Below are positions 58,155 through 64,000 of a stretch of 64,000 nucleotides of DNA, in pieces (within the stretch, counting starts at the first letter, position 1; each line of letters begins with the position of its first letter). The position numbers and the translations under genes were made by a program. This stretch comes from CAG-217 sp963605415 (GTDB lineage Bacteria; Bacillota; Clostridia; Oscillospirales; Acutalibacteraceae). The notes beneath the pieces were generated by a model. The model did not search any database. It was not told the DNA's origin and worked only from the letters and a program-made list of their open reading frames with translations. Location of the stretch: the NCBI GenBank assembly GCA_963605415.1, contig CAVCUL010000006.1:1-64000 (forward strand), in the 5' to 3' direction.

Positions 58155-58187
58155 AAACCCCGGCACCTGCAAAGGGCGCCGGGGCAA
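58155..58187 (-). terminator. Terminator of the GDPD gene
   Basis: CCCCGGCACC pairs with GGCGCCGGGG apart from one base; the minus strand then reads TTTTTC. Confidence 0.8.
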
Positions 58188-58211
58188 TTTTGTGCTTTAT
58201 TTTATACAGAC

Positions 58212-59090
58212 TTAATAGGTAATGCTGTCGGTGGTAATGTAGGTAACGCCCTTGTCTTTCAGACTTTGGAGCGTGTCCATATCGTCAATGGTCCAGGCGC
58301 CCACTTCCAGTCCGGCGTCCAGGCACTTTTGCACCACTTCTTTGGTGTTCTCCTCCTTGTTGCCGTTAAAGTCAATGCCGCACTCGCCGCCCAGGGCCTT
58401 GGCGTCTGCAATGGCCTGGTCGTCGATCTTCTGTACCAAGTACCATACCGGCACATCCTGAGACAGCTTGCGGATCTGCTGCAAATTCTCCAAATGGAAG
58501 GAGATAAACAGCGGCTTTGCGCCGGTATCCGCCACCAGCTTTAAGATCTCGTCATAATGATCCGTGTTGTTCTTGCCTTTCAGCTCGATCACGGCGGTCA
58601 TATTGTACTGCACGCAGGTCTTTAAGTAGTCCTCCAAGGTGCAGATCTTCAAATTGGGGTACTGGTCGATATTCACTCCGTTGTCCGTATTGTAGGTGAG
58701 CAGCTCGTCATAGGTCTTTTTCTCCACAAAGGCGTGCTGATCCATCATACGGTAAGTATGGCTGTCGTGAGAGATGACCCACACCCCGTCCTTGGTGCGA
58801 TAGGTGTCGCACTCGGCGCCGGTAAACCCGGCCTTGCCGGCCTCCTCAAAAGCAGGCAGCGTATTCTCCGGTGCCACGGCACGGAACCCGCGGTGGGCGA
58901 TCAGGGTCACATCGTGATTGCCCATAGCGGTGACGATGTAGTCCTTTACCTGGCAGTAATTGTGCAGATAGATCAGCCCGCCGCTGACCACGATCAGGAT
59001 CAGCGCCAGCAGCACGCTGCACAGGATCACCGCTACCTTTTTGCCGGTGGACCACTTTTTCTTCTCTTTTTTTACTGCGGTTTCACTCAT
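58212..59090 (-). CDS. Membrane-anchored glycerophosphodiester phosphodiesterase
   Basis: The 292-residue protein has one membrane helix (VAVILCSVLLALILIVVSGG, residues about 18-37) and then the GDPD catalytic domain. Its motifs are LIAHRGFRAVAPENTLPAF, GAECDTYRTKDGVWVISHD and ELKGKN. The catalytic domain would be outside the cell, cleaving glycerophosphodiesters to glycerol 3-phosphate. Its start overlaps the nitroreductase gene by eight bases. Confidence 0.92.
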   Translation of the reverse strand: MSETAVKKEKKKWSTGKKVAVILCSVLLALILIVVSGGLIYLHNYCQVKDYIVTAMGNHDVTLIAHRGFRAVAPENTLPAFEEAGKAGFTGAECDTYRTKDGVWVISHDSHTYRMMDQHAFVEKKTYDELLTYNTDNGVNIDQYPNLKICTLEDYLKTCVQYNMTAVIELKGKNNTDHYDEILKLVADTGAKPLFISFHLENLQQIRKLSQDVPVWYLVQKIDDQAIADAKALGGECGIDFNGNKEENTKEVVQKCLDAGLEVGAWTIDDMDTLQSLKDKGVTYITTDSITY

Positions 59091-59859
59091 TTTCTGTTTC
59101 CCCCTCCGGTTGCGTTGGGAATTTGATCACCTTGTCGTCGGTGACGAACTCCCCTTTTTTATTCCACTTGCCCTGCACGCCCTTGTGGGCGGCGCCCAGC
59201 TGAAAATGCAGCTGCGCAATACCAAAGTCCAGGCTCTTGTCCGAGTACGGCGCGTCTACCGAGGCAGAGATCTTGCCCCCCTCGTAGCGAAAGCGCACGC
59301 ACCGCCGGTTGGTGGCAGACGGTGCCTTTTCCACCATCTGCATGGCAAACACATACGGCTCCGGCAGCGCCCGGTCGCAGGCCTCCATCATCTTTTGGTA
59401 GGGCTTGTTGGTCTTGTGGGTGGCGTTGTACATCATCTTCTCTTTCACGCTCTTGCCGGGCTTTACATTGCCGATGGTGATCACGCCGTACAGGCGCAGG
59501 TCCCGGGGCAGGTCCAGCATTTGGTAGAGCTTGTTCTCATTATATGTACCCGTTACCCAGCAGGTACCCAGCCCGTGATACACGCACTGCAAAACAATAC
59601 TTTCGCCAAAGTAGCCGCTTTGAATTCTGGCCCACTCCGTGTCCGGCCCGCACACCGCCACCAGCGCAAATTTGCCGGTAAACAGGGTAAAAGGTGCCGT
59701 GCCGTCTGCCAGCAGGCGAAAGGAAAGCCCGCTTTGGTGATTAACGGCGTCCACCATCTCCTGCAAAATCTCCAGCACCCGGGGATCCGGCGGGGTATGG
59801 CTGTAAGTACGGCGGGAACAGCGCGCGCCGATGGCCTCAATATACTCTGCATTGGTCAA
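59083..59859 (-). CDS. Nitroreductase-family flavoprotein
   Basis: The 258-residue protein starts at a TTG giving MTNAEYIEAIGARCSRRTY, with GAGGGAG at good spacing; an upstream GTG is less well placed. The N-terminal RCSRRTY and FGESIVLQCVYHGLGTCWVTG segments are nitroreductase FMN-binding features. A C-terminal extension of about 90 residues (PSATNRRCVRF then DFGIAQLHFQLGAAH) resembles the TM nitroreductase-like group. The electron acceptor is unknown. Confidence 0.85.
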   Translation of the reverse strand: MTNAEYIEAIGARCSRRTYSHTPPDPRVLEILQEMVDAVNHQSGLSFRLLADGTAPFTLFTGKFALVAVCGPDTEWARIQSGYFGESIVLQCVYHGLGTCWVTGTYNENKLYQMLDLPRDLRLYGVITIGNVKPGKSVKEKMMYNATHKTNKPYQKMMEACDRALPEPYVFAMQMVEKAPSATNRRCVRFRYEGGKISASVDAPYSDKSLDFGIAQLHFQLGAAHKGVQGKWNKKGEFVTDDKVIKFPTQPEGETENE

Positions 59860-59963
59860 ATGTACCACTCCCTCTCTACGGCAGGCATTGCCTGCAGCGT
59901 CCTCTGCCCGGCACAAAACCGGGCAGAAAAACACAGTTTCAGTATAGCACAGTTCCGAGAGAA

Positions 59964-61787
59964 TTACAAGTCAAAGGTCACGCCGTAAGCCTTGGCCCAA
60001 ACATAGATTTGAACCACATAAGCCACCACCTGCGCCCCGCGCATCAGCTGGCCGTACCAGGGCTCTCGCAGGGCGTCCGGGTTCTCACACAAGGTGACTA
60101 CCGTATCTCGATTCAGCAGCTCATACAGCGGGCAGGCGGTATCCGTCAGCACCGGCTCCACCAGTTCCTTGACCCGGGCAAAGTACGCCGGATTAAAGGT
60201 CTTGGGGTACGGGCTTTTTTTGCGCCAGGCGATCTGATGGGGCAGCTCCCCCTCAAAGGCCTTGCGCAGCACGCCCTTCTCCCGCCCCTCCGGCGACTTC
60301 AGCGCCCAGGGCATATTGTAGGCGTACTCCACCAGCCGCCAGTCGCAAAACGGCACACGCACCTCCAGGGAGCTGTGCATACTCATCGCGTCCTTACGCA
60401 TCAGCAGCGTTTGCATAAACCAGTCGGTGTTCAGACGGAACATTTGGCGCATCCGCTTTTCCAGCGGGCTGTCTGTGTCCAGCACCTCCGTGTCTGCCAC
60501 CGTGTGGCGGTAGGCGGCCTGCACATAGTCCGCCCCCTCCGGCAGCAGTCCCGGGCGCAGCAGGCTTTGGCGCACATCTACGCTGCGGGACCAGGGGAAA
60601 GTGTCCTCAAACAGGATCTCTTGCCGGTGATACCAGGGATAGCCGCCAAAGATCTCATCGGCGCACTCGCCGGACAGGCACACCTTAAAGTCCCGGTGCA
60701 CCTGCCTGCAAAACAGCAGCAAGCTGGAGTCCACATCCGTAAAGCCCGGCACGCCACGGGCCAGGGTGGCCTCAACCAGCGCGTCTGCCACATCCACATT
60801 ATCCAGCACCACATTGCGGTGATCAGAGCCGATGACCCCGGCGATCAGGCCGATATAATCGCTGTCCGCATTGGGCTGGAACAGGCTCTTTTGGAAGTAG
60901 CGGCTGTTGTCCTCATAATCCACCGAGTAGGTACAAAGCTGTTCCCCCTGCGCCGCCATCTGTCGGGCGGCAATCTCGGAAATAATAGACGAGTCCAGCC
61001 CGCCACTAAGGAAAGTGCACACCGGCACATCGCTGACCAGCTGGCGCTCCACCGCGTCCGTCACCAGCTGATGGGTACGCTCTATGGTGTCCGCCCCGCT
61101 GTCCGTATGGGGCGCGGCGTGCAGCTTCCAGTACCGGTGTACCTGCAAAGCGCCGTGGTCATAGGTCAGGTAGCAGGCCGGGGGCAGCTCTGCCAGATCC
61201 CGAAACACCGCGTGCCCCGGGGAGCGGGCAGGCCCCAGCATAAAGATCTCTGCCAGCCCACTGCGGTCCACCACCGGTTCCACCTCCGGGAGCAGCAGCA
61301 GGGTGGGGATCCGGCTGGCAAAGGCAAACAGCCGCCCTTTTTTGCAATAGAACAGGGGCTTTACCCCGATCCGGTCCCGGGCGGCAAACAGGGTGCCCCG
61401 GCGGGTGTCATACACCGCAAAGGCAAAAATGCCGTTGAGTTTTTCCAGGCAGCCGGCTTTCCACTTATGGTAGGCCTTGAGCACCACTTCCGTGTCGCAG
61501 GCGGTCTCAAAGCTGTACCCGGCGCTCTCCAGCAGATGGCGCACCTCTGCCGTGTTGTAAATTTCGCCGTTATAGGCGATCACCAGATCGCCAAAACGCA
61601 TGGGCTGCCGTCCGCCAGCCGGGTCAATGATCGCCAGGCGCCGGTGCAGCAGTGCCGCCCCCGGCTCTAAGTATCGCCCGCTGTCATCCGGGCCACGGCT
61701 CCGCAGACTGTCGCTCATTTGGCACAGCAGCGGCTCTTGCTCCCGCAGATCCACATCCTCACGCAGAATTCCTGCAATTCCGCACAT
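59964..61787 (-). CDS. asnB: Asparagine synthase (glutamine-hydrolysing)
   Basis: The 607-residue enzyme has an N-terminal glutaminase domain with Cys2 (MCGIAGIL), RGPDDSG and YNGEIYN. A synthetase domain follows with the PP-loop FLSGGLDSSII and the later GECADEIFGGYPWY. It makes asparagine from aspartate and glutamine. The start follows GAGGTGAT. The gene is alone between the nitroreductase and the tRNA pair. Confidence 0.96.
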   Translation of the reverse strand: MCGIAGILREDVDLREQEPLLCQMSDSLRSRGPDDSGRYLEPGAALLHRRLAIIDPAGGRQPMRFGDLVIAYNGEIYNTAEVRHLLESAGYSFETACDTEVVLKAYHKWKAGCLEKLNGIFAFAVYDTRRGTLFAARDRIGVKPLFYCKKGRLFAFASRIPTLLLLPEVEPVVDRSGLAEIFMLGPARSPGHAVFRDLAELPPACYLTYDHGALQVHRYWKLHAAPHTDSGADTIERTHQLVTDAVERQLVSDVPVCTFLSGGLDSSIISEIAARQMAAQGEQLCTYSVDYEDNSRYFQKSLFQPNADSDYIGLIAGVIGSDHRNVVLDNVDVADALVEATLARGVPGFTDVDSSLLLFCRQVHRDFKVCLSGECADEIFGGYPWYHRQEILFEDTFPWSRSVDVRQSLLRPGLLPEGADYVQAAYRHTVADTEVLDTDSPLEKRMRQMFRLNTDWFMQTLLMRKDAMSMHSSLEVRVPFCDWRLVEYAYNMPWALKSPEGREKGVLRKAFEGELPHQIAWRKKSPYPKTFNPAYFARVKELVEPVLTDTACPLYELLNRDTVVTLCENPDALREPWYGQLMRGAQVVAYVVQIYVWAKAYGVTFDL

Positions 61788-61865
61788 AACATCACCTCAC
61801 TTTCAGTCTATGCAGGCGCACGCCCTTTGCCAGCTGTTGATTTTTTGGAAATTTGCAATTTAGGC

Positions 61866-61894
61866 TTGACTATCATTTTTTGTTGTGTTATAGT
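61866..61894 (+). promoter_or_regulatory. Promoter of the tRNA-Thr/tRNA-Tyr unit
   Basis: TTGACT, a 17-bp spacer and TATAGT, ending 18 bases before the first tRNA. Confidence 0.75.
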
Positions 61895-61912
61895 ATTAAG
61901 GCGTTAAGAAAT

Positions 61913-61988
61913 GCTGGTGTAGCTCAGTTGGTAGAGCAGCTGATTTGTAATCAGCAGGTCAGGGGTTCGAGTCCGTTCACCAGCTCCA
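61913..61988 (+). tRNA. tRNA-Thr (anticodon TGT)
   Basis: The 76-base cloverleaf has acceptor GCTGGTG/CACCAGC, anticodon arm GCTGA-TTTGTAA-TCAGC giving TGT, and an encoded CCA. Confidence 0.95.
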
Positions 61989-62022
61989 CGGCGGAGTTGG
62001 CAACGCCGCCTCCGCAACATAT

Positions 62023-62106
<84 letters not shown>

Positions 62107-62107
<1 letters not shown>

Positions 62108-62148
62108 AAGAAGCGACAATCTTTCAAAGGATTGTCGCTTCTTTTTTT
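62107..62148 (+). terminator. Terminator of the tRNA unit
   Basis: AAAGAAGCGACAATC pairs with GATTGTCGCTTCTTT, then T residues. Confidence 0.92.
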
Positions 62149-62155
62149 ATAAAAC

Positions 62156-62193
62156 GAAGAACCGGCAAGGGCGCCCCCCTGCCGGTTCTTTTA
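62156..62193 (-). terminator. Terminator of the GH112 gene
   Basis: AAGAACCGGCA pairs with TGCCGGTTCTT; the minus strand continues TCGTTTTAT. Confidence 0.8.
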
Positions 62194-62199
62194 CGTCTA

Positions 62200-64000
62200 T
62201 TAAATCTGATACCACTTGATTTCGTTGGGCTCCAGGTGCAGGTCAAACCCGCTGCCGTCGCCCACATACACGGTGGTGTCCTGCGGCGCATAGGTGTTGT
62301 TCACCACGCAGTATTTGCCGTTCTTCACATAAGCGTGGACCTCCACATTGTAGTTGGTGGAGAACCACTTGTGCAGCTGAGCCTCCGCAGAAGCCGCCCA
62401 CAGCACCGCACGGTACAGCACACGGCTGTTCTTAAAGCTGTAAGGCAGGCCGCTGATGTACACGCCCCGGCCCTTGCCGAATTCCTTAACGGCCATCTGC
62501 ACCTCGCAGCCGTTGCGCACTGCAAAGGGCAGCTCCGTTTCGTTCTGGAGCAGCACCCGAGTGCCATCCAGAGCCACAATGTTCTTTTTGCCCTCGCCAA
62601 AGTCCACATAGCCGTCCGCGTCTGCCAGGATAAAGTGGTCCGGGTGGGCGGTGGTGTTGTAGCGATCCGTGTTCAGGGCAAAGCCGTTCTCCTCTTCCAC
62701 GCCCAGAATATCGTCCAGCTGGAAGAACTTGCCCTGCCACTGGTGGGCTGCCGGCTCGCCCACACCGATGAAGCCGCCGCCGTTATAGACAAAGGCCTTC
62801 ACCCGGGTGACGATCTCCTCATCACACCAATAGGCGCCGCCGGTCTGGGCGGTATCTGCGTCGCCCACATTCAGGATCACATCGAATTGATCCAGGAAGT
62901 GGGGGTCGCTCTTAATATCGTCAAAGCTGATGAACGCCACATCAAAGGGCGCGCCGCTCAGGGCCTCGATCACGCCGAAATAGGAATAATTCTGCCGATA
63001 ATACAGGCCGTGGTGCACCATATGGTTGCCCCAGGCGCGCATTTTGCCCCAGCAGTTGAGCACCGCCACTTTCTTTACGCAATAGGGAGTCACGCCCTGG
63101 ATATTGTCATACAGGGTGCGGAACTCGTCGCACACAGACTCAATATAATCCACAAAATCCGGGAACTGGAGCGCCAGCTTTAAGTAGCCGCCGTAGCCGA
63201 TCCGCTGAATGGGACTGCGCAGAATGGCACGCCGGGCGGTGACCCAGTTGGTCTTGGCCTCCATAATCGGGTCGCCCCCCTCGTGGAACACATCCGGGAA
63301 GAAATAGGGCAGGAACCGACCCTCTGTATATTTTACATTCTTAATATCGCTAAACAGCCGCAGGGTGGCGCCGTTGCCTACGCTGCCCACCACAGCGTCA
63401 AGCCCGATGGTGGCGAACTCCTCCATAAACGGCTCCATGCCGATCCAGTGGTCGCCCATAAACATCATGGCCTCTTTGCCGTAGCTGTGCACAATGTCTA
63501 CCATCTCTTTGGCCAGCTTGGCCACCTCCCGGCGCTGGAACGCCTGGAAATCCTTAAACTCCTTGCTGGGGATCCGGTAGCTGTTGTTCATATAGCCCTG
63601 GTCAATAATGAACTCCGGGCGGAACTTGTAGCCCACCTCTTTCTCAAACTGCTTTAAGATATACGGGCTGACGGAGGCGGAATAGCCGAACCAGTCCACC
63701 CACTTCTCCCGGGCCATCTCGTCAAACACCAGGGTAAACTGGTGGAAAAAAGTGGTAAAGCGGATCACATCCACATAAGGGTGCTCGTCCAGAAACCGGC
63801 GCAGCCGCTCCATAGAGTGGGCGTGGGTCTTGGGCTGGCGCACATCAAAGGTGATCTGCGGCTCCGCGTCTTTCCAGTCGTTGACCACCGCGTTGTACAT
63901 ATTCACCGGGTCCCACATAATGTAGGTCAAAAAGCTGACGGTGTATTGGTGGAAGGGCACGGTGCGGATCACCACATTGCCGCTCTCCTCCTCATACCGC
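62200..64000 (-). CDS. GH112 1,3-beta-galactosyl-N-acetylhexosamine phosphorylase (N-terminus outside window)
   Basis: About 600 residues are visible and the frame stays open to the window edge, so roughly the first 100 residues are missing. Segments MWDPVNMYNAVVNDW, TFFHQFTLVFDE, FMGDHWIGMEPFMEEF, GGFIGVGEPAAHQWQGKFFQL and the C-terminal beta domain are those of lacto-N-biose/galacto-N-biose phosphorylases. These cytoplasmic enzymes split Gal-beta-1,3-HexNAc from mucin or milk glycans using phosphate. Choice between the two sugars cannot be made here. No transporter is visible in the window. Confidence 0.9.
   Translation of the reverse strand, partial: RYEEESGNVVIRTVPFHQYTVSFLTYIMWDPVNMYNAVVNDWKDAEPQITFDVRQPKTHAHSMERLRRFLDEHPYVDVIRFTTFFHQFTLVFDEMAREKWVDWFGYSASVSPYILKQFEKEVGYKFRPEFIIDQGYMNNSYRIPSKEFKDFQAFQRREVAKLAKEMVDIVHSYGKEAMMFMGDHWIGMEPFMEEFATIGLDAVVGSVGNGATLRLFSDIKNVKYTEGRFLPYFFPDVFHEGGDPIMEAKTNWVTARRAILRSPIQRIGYGGYLKLALQFPDFVDYIESVCDEFRTLYDNIQGVTPYCVKKVAVLNCWGKMRAWGNHMVHHGLYYRQNYSYFGVIEALSGAPFDVAFISFDDIKSDPHFLDQFDVILNVGDADTAQTGGAYWCDEEIVTRVKAFVYNGGGFIGVGEPAAHQWQGKFFQLDDILGVEEENGFALNTDRYNTTAHPDHFILADADGYVDFGEGKKNIVALDGTRVLLQNETELPFAVRNGCEVQMAVKEFGKGRGVYISGLPYSFKNSRVLYRAVLWAASAEAQLHKWFSTNYNVEVHAYVKNGKYCVVNNTYAPQDTTVYVGDGSGFDLHLEPNEIKWYQI

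Noticed and set aside
60009..61670. Plus-strand 553-codon frame opposite asnB
   Set aside because: It is antisense to conserved asparagine synthase motifs and has no initiation signals.

Overview
The window reads as chromosome of a gut-type Bacillota bacterium in class Clostridia, probably Oscillospirales/Ruminococcaceae-like. This rests on gene content and on control signals typical of low-GC Gram-positives: strong AGGAGG ribosome sites, an L10 leader, a PerR-type rubrerythrin operon, a CarD regulator, a DUF1846 protein and the iron-sulfur scaffold/GGGtGRT pair. The taxonomic call is inference; there is no rRNA gene here. Base composition is roughly balanced to GC-rich, and several small accessory cassettes are visibly more AT-rich.

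Layout. 1-4.8 kb: a secreted leucine-rich-repeat protein, a distant endonuclease III-like Fe-S protein and a divergent XRE regulator with three palindromic operators. 4.8-11.1 kb: a tRNA-editing deacylase, a DUF2804 protein, a corrinoid adenosyltransferase, a membrane HTH protein, DUF1846 and CTP synthase. 11.1-13.4 kb: an accessory HTH/coiled-coil cassette bracketed by a 120-bp direct repeat. 13.4-21.8 kb: SPFH/NfeD, AzlCD exporter, a TetR-kinase-response regulator operon, an orphan PqqD protein and the Fe-S scaffold/GGGtGRT pair. 21.8-28.5 kb: a Mn-type riboswitch with a P-type cation ATPase, then pstSCAB. 28.8-35.2 kb: CarD and a complete fructose PTS operon (fruR-fruK-fruA-ptsH-ptsI). 35.3-38.0 kb: two FAD oxidoreductases. 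38.1-42.0 kb: rpmG-secE-nusG-rplK-rplA-L10 leader-rplJ-rplL, with no rpoB following. 42.0-42.8 kb: a third divergent XRE cassette. 43-48.7 kb: GH3 and GH2 glycosidases around two unknown membrane proteins. 48.8-54.5 kb: tRNA-Ala, NUDIX, a DUF2089 cassette bracketed by another direct repeat, a membrane-anchored phosphoesterase with two GtrA proteins, and a ferredoxin:thioredoxin reductase-like protein with thioredoxin. 54.8-64 kb: glmS, PerR/reverse rubrerythrin, GDPD, nitroreductase, asparagine synthase, tRNA-Thr, tRNA-Tyr and a GH112 phosphorylase cut by the window edge.

How it fits together. The carbohydrate genes (fructose PTS, GH2, GH3, GH112, glmS) suit a glycan-fermenting anaerobe. PerR/reverse rubrerythrin, ferredoxin-linked thioredoxin and nitroreductase suit oxygen defence in an anaerobe. 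The most distinctive features are three separate divergent XRE cassettes, each with its own palindromic operator at the divergent promoters, and accessory cassettes bracketed by copies of short intergenic hairpin repeats. Many of these repeats share a GTAGGG head with different palindromic bodies.
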